64,000 nucleotides of DNA. Source: Sulfurovum sp. NBC37-1 (GTDB lineage Bacteria; Campylobacterota; Campylobacteria; Campylobacterales; Sulfurovaceae). Every line of letters starts with the position of its first letter. Within the stretch, counting starts at the first letter, position 1. Where the stretch lies: assembly GCF_000010345.1 (NCBI RefSeq), contig NC_009663.1, forward strand, positions 2,170,001 to 2,234,000, written 5' to 3'. Below, piece after piece: positions 37,850 to 45,983 of this stretch. Both the position numbers and the translations under genes were made by a program. The notes under the pieces are model-generated. The model was not told the origin of the DNA, made no database searches, and saw only the letters and a program-made list of their open reading frames with translations.

Positions 37850-38394
37850 TTTTGCCACTCCACACCACTACGATTATTAACAAAAGAAGGAAAAGAGTTA
37901 TCTGGGATAATATTGTTCCGTCTTTCAAATGCCTCATGAATCCACCTTTGTACTTCATAAGGATTATCACTCCATTCATAAAGCTTTGCAAAGCCACAAT
38001 CAATATTTTCACTAAGTCTAGGTGGAATAGTTGTTTTTCTATATTTACCGTGTTCAATATCATAATAGTCATGGTAACTTGGTAATAAAATTCCTATTAC
38101 ACCTGATCTAGAACTATATGTTGTTTGCCTGATACTTGAAGCTATTTCCCAATCCACATGTTTTCTTTTCCAAGTTTCAGAACCAATTAATACAACTGTT
38201 ACTGTTGAATCTCTCAAATATTCATCACGAATCTTCTGTCTTATTGTTTCTGTTCTTAAAAAAGGGTCAATATCGCCTATTTGAACAGACCTGGAAACCA
38301 TAATATCATATTGGTTTGAAAACAATTCTTCAAACTTATTCCTATAATATTGGTCATTTGCATGATGGTAACTTACAAATACTTTATGCCTCAT
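37846..38394 (-). CDS. ThsB-like TIR protein (DUF1863/MTH538 type)
   Basis: This 182-residue protein has the compact TIR/flavodoxin-like fold of the DUF1863 family, to which Thoeris ThsB belongs. It begins KVFVSYHHANDQYYRN, has RSVQIGDIDPFL, TIRQKIRDEYLRDSTVTVVL, Glu in RKHVDWEIASSI, and IPPRLSENI. ThsB proteins make cyclic ADP-ribose-type signals on infection. No SIR2-SLOG ThsA gene is present, so the receptor, if any, would be another island protein such as the SLOG-bearing 33881 product. Start and stop share ATGA overlaps with both neighbours. Confidence 0.85.
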   Translation of the reverse strand: MRHKVFVSYHHANDQYYRNKFEELFSNQYDIMVSRSVQIGDIDPFLRTETIRQKIRDEYLRDSTVTVVLIGSETWKRKHVDWEIASSIRQTTYSSRSGVIGILLPSYHDYYDIEHGKYRKTTIPPRLSENIDCGFAKLYEWSDNPYEVQRWIHEAFERRNNIIPDNSFPSFVNNRSGVEWQK

Positions 38395-38960
38395 ATATAT
38401 ACTCCTTTTGAACTATTTCCTAACCATTTACTCAATTCTTTAGCTGTATTTGTTTTATGGTCATATACCATCCAGACATCTTTATCGTATCCTTCCAATC
38501 CTCCATATACTATTCGACTATATAGGCCTAAATACTCTTGCTCTGTCCACTTTTTATCATATGATTTTTCTACAGAGGGAAAAATTGCAACATCATAATT
38601 ACTTTTGCTTCCATCACCCAATCCAAGCTCCCATGGAATCCATTTACTGTCTTTACTATTTGGTGTAACAAAAACAACCATCTTTGGAAGTTTCTTAATT
38701 GTGTCTTTAAGTATCTTAGCCGTTTCAAAAGAAGGAGGTTCAGGTAGCCTATCATCCCCTTTATCCATATAGACTTTACCCCCATGATTAGTTAATATTT
38801 TTAGTGGATATGGTAATATTTCTATATCTTTAGAAGAATAGGATAGAAAAACATTTTTAGATATATCTTTTCTTGCAGCAATTTTAATTAGAGTATTTTC
38901 ATTTAAAATTTCTTTTTCTGAATAAGCCCTCATTTCATCCATTGTTATAATTTTTGGCAT
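38391..38960 (-). CDS. TIR-domain protein, first gene of the TIR operon
   Basis: This 189-residue protein has about 35 N-terminal residues of lead-in and then TIR (NVFLSYSSKDIEILPYPLK, KVYMDKGDDRLPEPPS, Glu in SKWIPWELGLGDG). GGGAGGAGACATAAAG gives the strongest ribosome binding site of the cluster, consistent with being promoter-proximal. The stop overlaps the next start (ATGA). No promoter stands out clearly in the 39,000-39,100 region upstream. Confidence 0.85.
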   Translation of the reverse strand: MPKIITMDEMRAYSEKEILNENTLIKIAARKDISKNVFLSYSSKDIEILPYPLKILTNHGGKVYMDKGDDRLPEPPSFETAKILKDTIKKLPKMVVFVTPNSKDSKWIPWELGLGDGSKSNYDVAIFPSVEKSYDKKWTEQEYLGLYSRIVYGGLEGYDKDVWMVYDHKTNTAKELSKWLGNSSKGVYI

Positions 38961-38989
38961 CTTTATGTCTCCTCCCTTTTTTTATCCCC

Positions 38990-39043
38990 GTTGAGCCTTC
39001 CCCAGAAGTACGAATAAGTTTCAAGACGCTTAGGGCATCAAAA
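38990..39043. repeat. 54-bp direct repeat, left copy
   Basis: GTTGAGCCTTCC.CAGAAGT.CGAATA.GTTTCA and a CATCAAAA end match 41078-41131 in the same orientation, with about 10 mismatches in 54. The two copies bracket a 2.1-kb segment with fic, suggesting a cassette or duplicated junction. Confidence 0.7.
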
Positions 39044-39175
39044 ACTTAGTTTTTGTATGACATAAACACATCTTGTCTTTCTATTCAAACTAAATTAGCC
39101 ATAATTAGACAAATTTTAGCACATTTACATCAAAAAGAGCCGCAAAAGACAAAAATGGACTCATAGTTTGCATGA

Positions 39176-39388
39176 GTGAGTCTTAGTGGGCGGATGTCAT
39201 ACTGGAGTTTTGTCAAATATGCCAAACTGGAATTACCCCTCAAAAAGAGTACAAAAACTGAAACCAAAAAAGAGACACCAAAAAAAGAAAATACCAACGA
39301 TGGACCACTAATCGCCAAAGCCAATTTTAAAACAGGTAAAAAATGGAATCCTCACACGGTAGATATACCTAAAAACAGAATATTGTAA
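39176..39388 (+). pseudogene. Lysine-rich ORF fragment of unknown origin
   Basis: An in-frame stretch from GTG 39176 could encode 70 residues (MSYWSFVKYAKLELP, then a Lys/Thr-rich linker with KKSTKTETKKE). There is no convincing ribosome binding site. After its stop, another frame stays open to about 39480 (GVYPLIFTDGNPPVF), so it may be a frameshifted remnant. I recognise no family. It lies between two repeats and could be junk. Confidence 0.3.
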
Positions 39389-39476
39389 AGGTAGAGGAGT
39401 TTATCCTCTGATCTTTACCGATGGGAACCCTCCAGTTTTTGTAAGGTCTAAAGCTAACTGCTCTGAATCCATTAAC

Positions 39477-39750
39477 TTAAGGGCACCTCTAAAAATAGGT
39501 GATAGCCACAACATCTCTAGCTTTTGTCTAGGCTAGGCACTCTTTTGAAACCCTAGCCATAGCTAAGGTGAAAAAGAGTAACAACGCATAGGCGAAAGCT
39601 AGTGATGCCCGTAGGGTGGGCTTTGCAAACGTAATCTTGCACAAGATATTTACTTCGTCTTAGCTACGGCTAGGACTTGAAAATCTCTTGCACAATCTCA
39701 CATTTGCAAAACCCATTGTGGGTGTTACCTATTATTAGAGGTGCCCTTAA
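39477..39750. repeat. Structured inverted repeat element, copy 2
   Basis: The interior (about 39510-39717) is nearly the same as in the copy at 9027-9294, including ACATCTCTAGCTTTTGTCTA and GCATAGGCGAAAGCTAGTGA. The outer arms differ: 39477-39500 pairs with 39727-39750 over 24 bases with one mismatch, and neither arm resembles the arms of copy 1. The element carries no ORF. Its right arm supplies the last codons and stop of fic on the other strand. Confidence 0.85.
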
Positions 39751-40912
39751 CAACATACCTCACATTTCTACCAGCCGTTCCCTCTACTTGTTCTATGAGG
39801 TTTTTTGAGACCAGATCAGCGATGTCTCTCTTGGCTGTGGCGGTAGAAGTTTTGGCTATGGAGATATATTTTTTTGTATTTAGCCCACCCTCGAAACCAT
39901 CAACTCCAGCATCCAATAACTTATTGAGCACTTTTATTTGGCGAGTATTTAGTGAATACTCTCTTGCTCTATCCCAAAAATTGGCTTTTTGTATGGCTAT
40001 TTGAACCTGTTGTAGTGATATTTCTATGGCTTTGTTTATCATATCTGTATGCCAAGATATCCACTCTGTTATCTCTAAACTTTTGTTATACATGAGCTTT
40101 TGACTGTGCTCCAAAAGGTCATAGTAACTCTTTTTATCCTCTACTATGGCTGTAGATATGGAGTAGTAACCATCATTTAATCCAAGCTCTTTTGATAATA
40201 CATAGTTTGTTATCGCTCTTGCAATTCTACCATTTCCATCATCATAAGGGTGTATAGTCACAAACCAAAAGTGGGCTATTGCGGCTTTAGTGTAAGGTTC
40301 TTCTGTACTTGTGTTTACAAACGCCAAAAAAACATCCATCTCTTTATCTAAAATATCTGGTGGTGGTGCGATATAGTGTGTCTGTTCTCTGCCCCCCTTA
40401 TAGGAAACAACTGACATCTCCTCTTCTCTAAATTTAGCCACATTTATTTTATACAATCCACTATATCCGTCAGGAAACAGCGTATTGTGCCATCCATTGA
40501 GACGATCAACTGTGAGTGGCGAGTGATTTGTACTGCTATCCATAAACATCGCCACAAGTCCATCTGTGTGTTTAGTAGAAGTATCTTTTTTTGTAACGCT
40601 GCCAGCCATCTTTTTTAATATAGATGAACGAACACTCTGACGATCTAAAACCTCTCCTTCTATTTGAGAAGAGGTAACTATTTCATTGATAGAAGATTCC
40701 ACTTTAAGAGCATTGCTTTTTTGAACTCCGAGCATGGTAAGTATGCCATCCAGTCTGCCACTGTTTCGACTCACAGACAATAAGCTTTTACTCAATACAT
40801 CCTTATCGTATTTGAAATGAGGATAGTTATCATCTTGCCATATCCATATTTTTTCATCTTGCATTTCTATCCTTGGTCTGTGTGAGCTGATTATTTCAGA
40901 TAATCGTATCAT
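39725..40912 (-). CDS. Fic-family AMP-transferase-like protein
   Basis: The protein has 395 residues. The N-terminal DUF4172-like region (WQDDNYPHFKYD, SLLSVSRNSGRLDGIL) is followed by a class II inhibitory helix with SSQIEGE, then the Fic core with HPYDDGNGRIARA near residue 220 (catalytic His and phosphate-binding GNGR). A C-terminal winged helix (SIAKTSTATAKRDIADL) is present. Such proteins adenylylate targets, often with auto-inhibition relieved by oligomer change. The last eight codons and stop come from the repeat element, so the native tail may have been replaced. Confidence 0.92.
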   Translation of the reverse strand: MIRLSEIISSHRPRIEMQDEKIWIWQDDNYPHFKYDKDVLSKSLLSVSRNSGRLDGILTMLGVQKSNALKVESSINEIVTSSQIEGEVLDRQSVRSSILKKMAGSVTKKDTSTKHTDGLVAMFMDSSTNHSPLTVDRLNGWHNTLFPDGYSGLYKINVAKFREEEMSVVSYKGGREQTHYIAPPPDILDKEMDVFLAFVNTSTEEPYTKAAIAHFWFVTIHPYDDGNGRIARAITNYVLSKELGLNDGYYSISTAIVEDKKSYYDLLEHSQKLMYNKSLEITEWISWHTDMINKAIEISLQQVQIAIQKANFWDRAREYSLNTRQIKVLNKLLDAGVDGFEGGLNTKKYISIAKTSTATAKRDIADLVSKNLIEQVEGTAGRNVRYVVKGTSNNR

Positions 40913-40981
40913 AATATGAGCCGATTGTCAAATTTAAGCAGCTCAAAGGTACAATAATTCTTTAGGCAAAGTATTTGAAGT

Positions 40982-41000
40982 GGTACACGAATTGGTACAC
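40982..41000 (+). other. Second GGTACAC pair
   Basis: GGTACAC at 40982-40988 and 40994-41000 lies in AAGTGGTACACGAATTGG, matching the site next to ssrA at 20215-20247. It is likely a relic of integrase binding sites, marking an inner boundary of the island or a second integrated element. Confidence 0.4.
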
Positions 41001-41077
41001 GATTTATAGCCGATGGCTTGAAAGCACGGTTATTACAGACATATTAGGTAGATATTCAACGCCTGTCCCGTAAAGTT

Positions 41078-41131
41078 GTTGAGCCTTCCTCAGAAGTGCG
41101 AATACGTTTCACTGCGAATAGAACATCAAAA
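41078..41131. repeat. 54-bp direct repeat, right copy
   Basis: This is the partner of 38990-39043, in the same orientation and about 81% identical by hand count. It ends 9 bases before the -35 of the toxin-antitoxin promoter. Confidence 0.7.
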
Positions 41132-41140
41132 TAATAATAT

Positions 41141-41170
41141 TTGACAAAAACACACATTGTGTGTTATAAT
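41141..41170 (+). promoter_or_regulatory. Toxin-antitoxin promoter with palindromic operator
   Basis: TTGACA (41141-41146) and TATAAT (41165-41170) have an 18-base spacer. A perfect 8+1+8 palindrome, AACACACATTGTGTGTT (41149-41165), fills that spacer. It is well placed for autorepression by the antitoxin or the antitoxin-toxin complex. Confidence 0.8.
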
Positions 41171-41198
41171 CAAACCATACAAAATAGAAAGGACAAGT

Positions 41199-41468
41199 AT
41201 GACTACAACAGCAAATGAAAAAACTAGAACCAATGTCTATCTTGATACTGCGATGAAGAAAAAAGCTCAAGAGATATTTAAACAGTATGGCATGGGATTG
41301 AGTGATGCTTTTAACATATTTCTCTCTCAGGCAGTCATGGAAAAAGGTATACCTTTTCAAATCAAGATACCTAATGATGAGACAGCACAAGTCATCAAAG
41401 AAGCAAGAGTTGGTAAAAATATGACTAAAGTTTCACTTGAGGAACTTAAAAAGGAAGTAGGTGCTTGA
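41199..41468 (+). CDS. RelB/DinJ-family antitoxin
   Basis: This 89-residue protein has an N-terminal ribbon-helix-helix unit (TRTNVYLDTAMKKKAQEIF, YGMGLSDAFNIFLSQAV) that binds the operator at 41149. The acidic and basic C-terminal tail would neutralise the toxin. The ATG at 41199 follows AGAAAGGA. The stop overlaps the toxin start by 8 bases. Confidence 0.9.
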   Translation: MTTTANEKTRTNVYLDTAMKKKAQEIFKQYGMGLSDAFNIFLSQAVMEKGIPFQIKIPNDETAQVIKEARVGKNMTKVSLEELKKEVGA

Positions 41469-41730
41469 TATTGCTATACATAAAACTTTTACAAAAGATG
41501 TAAAGAAAGCAAAATTAAACCCAACGAATAGCGCAAAACTTTTTATGTATATCTCTCTACTTCTTAATGGGGAAGAGTTGCCCAGCCAATCAAAAGATCA
41601 TGACCTTACAGGTACATACCAAGATACAAGAGAATTTCATATAAGCGGGGATCTTCTTGTCGTGTATAGAATAGAGGAAAATACCTTAGAACTCTTACGC
41701 TTGGGTACGCACTCTCAGCTATTCAAATAA
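41461..41730 (+). CDS. YafQ/RelE-type mRNA interferase toxin
   Basis: This 89-residue protein starts at GTG 41461. It has a RelE fold with FTKDVKKAKLN, LPSQSKDHDLTGTYQDTREF (His-rich YafQ-like segment), LVVYRIEE and the C-terminal LRLGTHSQLF, which carries the YafQ catalytic His. It is expected to cleave mRNA on the ribosome when the antitoxin is degraded. Confidence 0.9.
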   Translation: MLDIAIHKTFTKDVKKAKLNPTNSAKLFMYISLLLNGEELPSQSKDHDLTGTYQDTREFHISGDLLVVYRIEENTLELLRLGTHSQLFK

Positions 41731-41750
41731 TGCTATATTTCAATCCCACT

Positions 41751-41772
41751 AAGGGGAAGTAAAATTCCCCTC
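41751..41772 (+). terminator. Hairpin after the toxin gene; possible attR-like ssrA end
   Basis: AGGGGAA and TTCCCCT form a 7-bp stem with a 6-nt loop, 21 bases after the toxin stop, and may end the operon. AATTCCCCTCA matches the ssrA 3' end (11 of 11), with a weaker match through CTTC. It may be a degraded right attachment site. Native GC returns a few dozen bases later. Confidence 0.45.
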
Positions 41773-41885
41773 ATCTTCACAAAACTACAATGCAAAACAA
41801 ATCACAAAAGCCATTTCGTATAAACGCTGATTTTTGTTAACGCAAAAATGCTATCATTAAAAATATACAGACAGGAGATATCATT

Positions 41886-42158
41886 ATGTTAAAAGATCTA
41901 TTTTACATTGGCCTGGGCGGTGCGCTTCTGGCTAAGGAAAAAGTTGAGAAAGAGCTCAATGAGCTGGTTGAAAAGGGCAAACTGAACAAAGAAGAGGCTC
42001 AAAAGCTGATCGACAAGGCCAAAGCCAAAGGCGAAGATGAAGAAAAGGAGTTCAAGTCCAAACTCAAAGAGGCGATCCGTGAAGTCCTTGAAGAGATGGA
42101 CCTGGCTACCAAATCAGACATAGAAGCGCTTCACAAAGAGAAAGAGAAGAAAAAGTAA
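41886..42158 (+). CDS. Small phasin-like coiled-coil protein
   Basis: This 90-residue protein has a short hydrophobic N terminus (LKDLFYIGLGGALLAKEK) and then charged heptad-like sequence (EKELNELVEKGKLNKEEAQK) with a Lys-rich end. This resembles phasin-superfamily small proteins often encoded beside UbiB-like kinases. ACAGGAGATATCATT precedes the ATG. The kinase gene follows 4 bases later, so they are probably co-transcribed. Function unknown. Confidence 0.8.
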   Translation: MLKDLFYIGLGGALLAKEKVEKELNELVEKGKLNKEEAQKLIDKAKAKGEDEEKEFKSKLKEAIREVLEEMDLATKSDIEALHKEKEKKK

Positions 42159-42162
42159 TTAC

Positions 42163-43707
42163 TTGACCCTTTCAAACTATTCGCCCGGACGGGTCAAACA
42201 AGTTTTTATTTTTCTGCTGACAGTCTATCTGCTGATCAAAAAGAAAGAGCGTTTTCTTTTTATGCGCCCGCTTTCTCCTTCCGAGCTGAGGGAGAGCATC
42301 AACGAACTGGGTGCAAGTTTCATCAAGCTGGCACAGGTACTGGCGACGAGAGCCGACTTCTTCAGTGATGCCTACCTGGCAGAATTGCGTTCCCTGCACG
42401 ATGAGATCCCTCCCATGTCTCACAGAAACTTCAAAAAAGTCTATGACCGTGCTTTTGGGAACAGTAATCCCTTTGAACGTTTCAATGAAGAACCGATCGC
42501 CAGTGCTTCCATAGGAGAAGTGCACGAAGCATGGCTCAAAAGCGGTGAACACGTAGCGGTCAAACTGCGCCGCTGGCAGATCGAAGAGCAGATCAGAGCA
42601 GATATCCGGATATTGACTTTTTTCAACCGGATCTTCCGTCCGCTCTTTTCACACTACACCAAGAACTCCATTGATTCGCTTATAGCTGAATTTTCCGATA
42701 TGATCCTCAAAGAGGTCAGTTTCACCAATGAACTCTCCAATCTTAAAAGTTTCAGTCTGGTCTACGAGAAGAGCGGTGTCATTTTCCCTGTTCCCTATGA
42801 GGTACACTGCTGCGATGATGCCATTGTAATGAGCTTTGAAAAGGGCATCCGCTTCGACGACAAAGAGGCGCTTCTGAACAACAAGATCGACTTTCAGACC
42901 GCCATGCACAAACTCATAGAATTCTACACTGAGCAGATGCTGATCAACGGTTACTTCCATGCAGACCCGCACCCGGGCAATCTTCTGATCCGCGAAGACG
43001 GACAACTGGTACTTTTGGATTTCGGGATGGTAAAACGCATCAGCAACCCGGCCCGTATCGCGATCATAGAGATGGTCAAATCCGCCCATGAGCAGGATTT
43101 TGAACTTTACATCTCCAGCTGCAAACGCCTGGGGGTCATCACCTATGAAGCACCTCAGGACCAGATGACCGAACTGACACAAAAAATGTTCGAGATCTTC
43201 AACGATGACTCACTCGATGCAACAAGTATGCAGGAACTTGCTTTCGGTGTCATGGCATCGATGCGGGATTTCCCGTTCAAACTGCCGCAGGAAGCGATCT
43301 ACATTATGAGGGCAAGTGCCATCATTGAAGGTTTGGGGACCATTTATATCCACAATTTCAACGGTGTTAAGGACATCCTCCCCCTGCTCCAGAAGAACAT
43401 CCCAAAAGCACTGGGAGCAGATAGCGGCATACTCGAAGCGGTCATAGATGAAGCGGGATCACTTCCCCTGACGCTCAGACAGATCAAGACAAGAATACAG
43501 AAGATCAGTGAGGATGAACTGCGGGTGCATTTGAGCGAAAGACAGCTGGAATGGCTTGAGAGCCGTTTAGCTAACCATCTCGATTCGTTTAAACTCTCGT
43601 TTGTGCTGATCTTGCTCGCGTTTTTCATTCTGCTGATCGATCCTGCCTACAAAGTGGCAGCGATTATACTCTTTGCCACAGGAGCGGTCAGACTGCTTTA
43701 TAAATAG
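42163..43707 (+). CDS. UbiB/ABC1 (AarF) atypical kinase
   Basis: This 514-residue protein has the UbiB family marks: ASFIKLAQVLATRADF (KxxQ helix), PIASASIGEVHEA (Ala-rich loop), VAVKLRR (ATP Lys), YFHADPHPGNLLI (catalytic loop) and LLDFGMVKR (metal Asp). Two hydrophobic segments lie at the C terminus. Relatives support quinone synthesis or lipid handling; menaquinone users also carry it. The start is TTG 42163. No ubi or men genes are adjacent. Confidence 0.88.
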   Translation: MTLSNYSPGRVKQVFIFLLTVYLLIKKKERFLFMRPLSPSELRESINELGASFIKLAQVLATRADFFSDAYLAELRSLHDEIPPMSHRNFKKVYDRAFGNSNPFERFNEEPIASASIGEVHEAWLKSGEHVAVKLRRWQIEEQIRADIRILTFFNRIFRPLFSHYTKNSIDSLIAEFSDMILKEVSFTNELSNLKSFSLVYEKSGVIFPVPYEVHCCDDAIVMSFEKGIRFDDKEALLNNKIDFQTAMHKLIEFYTEQMLINGYFHADPHPGNLLIREDGQLVLLDFGMVKRISNPARIAIIEMVKSAHEQDFELYISSCKRLGVITYEAPQDQMTELTQKMFEIFNDDSLDATSMQELAFGVMASMRDFPFKLPQEAIYIMRASAIIEGLGTIYIHNFNGVKDILPLLQKNIPKALGADSGILEAVIDEAGSLPLTLRQIKTRIQKISEDELRVHLSERQLEWLESRLANHLDSFKLSFVLILLAFFILLIDPAYKVAAIILFATGAVRLLYK

Positions 43708-43724
43708 TTTTCATAAATATGCAG

Positions 43725-43741
43725 TTCCCAGTGCATGGGAA
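43725..43741. terminator. Short hairpin between convergent genes
   Basis: TTCCCA / TGGGAA form a 6-bp stem with a 5-nt loop between the kinase and alr stops. It is a weak bidirectional terminator candidate. Confidence 0.3.
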
Positions 43742-43763
43742 GCAGTTTATCCAGAGTCATCCA

Positions 43764-44774
43764 TTAGCGATCAACGATCTTTCTTTCAATATTGATACTC
43801 AAAGCCGTTGTCATTTCATAAGAGATCGTACCGAACTGTCTGGCGGCTTTTTGGGCATCATTCATAATCACAAGTTCCTCTTTTGCAGATTCCAGAATAA
43901 TGAAATCCATGGAAACACGCCCCAAGATAGGCAATCCTTCTGCTGTGATATACGGATGGGCGCTGTCACCGCGACACCAGCCGTCACCATACCCCAGGTC
44001 ATAGGTTGAAACAGTCATCTCTTCGGGTGCAGTGAAATCTCCTCCGTACCCTACCCTTTCCCCTTTTTTAAGTCTGCGAGTAGCGATCTTCTTTGCAGAC
44101 AGGGACAGTACTGGTTTCAAGGGGATGTCATCAAAAACGTCAGGCAGTTCATTGTAGCCATATGCGCCTATGCCGACACGTACCAGGTCTTCATCGAATG
44201 TTTTTGAACGCAGCGTAGCGGCAGAGTTGTGAGAATGGAAACGTACATTCATAAAACCGGCCTCTTTCACTCTCTCTTTCACTGATGCAAATTGCTTCTG
44301 CTGCCAAAAGAGTTCTGAACCCATCTCATCGGCCGAACGGAAATGGGTCATGACCCCCACAAGTTCCAAATCTTTCTTTTGGATCATTTGCAATGCACGC
44401 TCCAGCTCTTCGGGTGCAATACCGTTACGATGCATCCCGGTATCGACCTTGAGTTCCACTCTGGCGCCCAGCTCTGCATTTTCTATGTCGTTCAAACAGT
44501 TGAGTGCAAAAGAACAGATATCATCTTTGACCGCATGGTCTCCCAGTACCAGTACCGTCCGGAAGAGTTCTTTGATATTCTTGGCTTCCTCCATACTCCT
44601 GACCACTGCATGCCTGATGCCGAACTCTGCAGAGAGGGAAGCCATAAGTTGAAGACCGTGCCCATAGGCATTGTCTTTGAGTACAATGGCGATCTTCTCA
44701 ACTGAGCCTGTTTTTAGTGCAATTTGGTTAAGATTGTGGTAGAAGTTTTCTTTGTTGATTATAATAGTTGCCAT
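43764..44774 (-). CDS. alr: Alanine racemase
   Basis: This 336-residue PLP enzyme makes D-alanine for peptidoglycan. The PLP Lys is in [13 protein letters not shown], with [35 protein letters not shown] and the C-terminal catalytic Tyr region [22 protein letters not shown] and VSMDFI. It is slightly shorter than typical (about 360). It is transcribed alone and divergent from the small membrane protein and agmatine genes. Confidence 0.93.
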
Positions 44775-44815
44775 AATTATGATTATACAAACATAATGAC
44801 TAAAAGGGGATTAAA

Positions 44816-44953
44816 ATGGATTGGCTTACACTGCTTGAGATCGGTAGTATGTTCTTTACCGCCTACCTCATCTTTCTGCTCATTAAAGAGTTCAAGAAAA
44901 GCATTAGAGAGAGCAAACAGGGAAAAGTAAGCGGGAGATGTGACCTTGACTGA
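44816..44953 (+). CDS. Small single-pass membrane protein, 45 residues
   Basis: The ATG at 44816 follows AAAAGGGGATTAAA. The product begins MDWLTLLEIGSMFFTAYLIF, a hydrophobic helix, and ends in a basic tail (KEFKKSIRESKQGK). It looks like a real small gene because of its strong ribosome binding site and its overlap with the start of the agmatine deiminase gene. I do not recognise a family. Confidence 0.6.
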   Translation: MDWLTLLEIGSMFFTAYLIFLLIKEFKKSIRESKQGKVSGRCDLD

Positions 44954-45968
44954 AAGAAGAATGGTTGCCGAATGGGAGCGTCAACGCTGCGTACTTATGT
45001 CTTTCCCCCATGAACATACCGATTGGCATGATCTGGAAAATCCCGCTTCACTCAATGATGCACTTTCTCCGTTTATACGTATCGCCCAGGCGATTGCCTA
45101 TAAAGAGGCTGTTTACATCATTTGTCAACATAAAAAGAAAATATCCTCCATGTTCTGCAGTACAAAGAACATGACCTTTATAGAGATACCGACCAACGAT
45201 ACGTGGATACGGGATTACGGATACATCAGCATCGAAGAGGATGGGAAAACAAAACTACTCAATTTCGTCTTTGACGGATGGGGCGGCAAATTTGAAGCAG
45301 AACTTGACAACAGTGTCAACACTGTTTTACATCAGAAAGGCTATATGGGAATCACACCGCTTGAGCATATAGATTTCGTACTGGAAGGCGGTTCCATAGA
45401 GAGTGACGGGAAAGGAACCATTCTGACAACGAGTCAATGCCTCTGTAATCCCAACCGTAATGGCGGATCGACAAAAGAAGAGGCAGAATACAAACTGAAA
45501 GAGTATCTCGGTGCAAAAAGGATACTCTGGCTCGATTACGGCTATCTTGCAGGGGATGACACCGATGGCCACATCGATACACTGGCACGCTTTACTGACG
45601 AAGCGACCATTGCCTATGTGCAGTGTGAAGATTCGGAAGACGAACACTACCATGCCCTCAAAGCAATGGAGGAGCAGCTTCGAAGCTTCAGGCAGCAGAA
45701 CGGCAAACCCTATAAGCTGGTCCCTCTGCCCATGTGCGAAGCCAAATATGACAAGGAGGGGAAAAGATTGCCCGCCACCTACGCCAATTTCCTCATCACG
45801 AACGATGCACTGGTATTCCCGACATACAGCGACGATCACAACGACAGCAAAGCGGAAGAGGCATTGAGGGCACTGTTCCCGGGGAGGGAGATGATCCCGG
45901 TGAACTGCCTGAAACTCATAGAAGAGGGAGGAAGCCTCCATTGCTCTACGATGCAGGTAGCTTATTAA
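44946..45968 (+). CDS. aguA: Agmatine deiminase
   Basis: AguA converts agmatine to N-carbamoylputrescine. The approximately 340-residue protein has the guanidine-modifying fold with DTWIRDYGYISI, FVLEGGSIESDG, DDTDGHIDTLARF and the catalytic Cys in GGSLHCSTMQ. TTG 44946 is 8 bases after GGGAG and gives MTERRMVAEWE; GTG 44940 and ATG 44961 are alternatives. The next gene performs the following step. Confidence 0.93.
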   Translation: MTERRMVAEWERQRCVLMSFPHEHTDWHDLENPASLNDALSPFIRIAQAIAYKEAVYIICQHKKKISSMFCSTKNMTFIEIPTNDTWIRDYGYISIEEDGKTKLLNFVFDGWGGKFEAELDNSVNTVLHQKGYMGITPLEHIDFVLEGGSIESDGKGTILTTSQCLCNPNRNGGSTKEEAEYKLKEYLGAKRILWLDYGYLAGDDTDGHIDTLARFTDEATIAYVQCEDSEDEHYHALKAMEEQLRSFRQQNGKPYKLVPLPMCEAKYDKEGKRLPATYANFLITNDALVFPTYSDDHNDSKAEEALRALFPGREMIPVNCLKLIEEGGSLHCSTMQVAY

Positions 45969-45983
45969 AAGGAATCATTCATC

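Noticed and set aside
37846-38394. Calling the locus a complete Thoeris system
   Set aside because: A ThsB-like gene is present but no SIR2-SLOG ThsA is found, and seven other TIR genes are part of the operon.
22067-38960. Calling the locus CBASS
   Set aside because: No CD-NTase (nucleotidyltransferase) motif is seen in any gene of the operon; TIR alone is not enough.
41157-41198. Upstream start of the antitoxin
   Set aside because: It would begin within the promoter and operator; ATG 41199 has AGAAAGGA.
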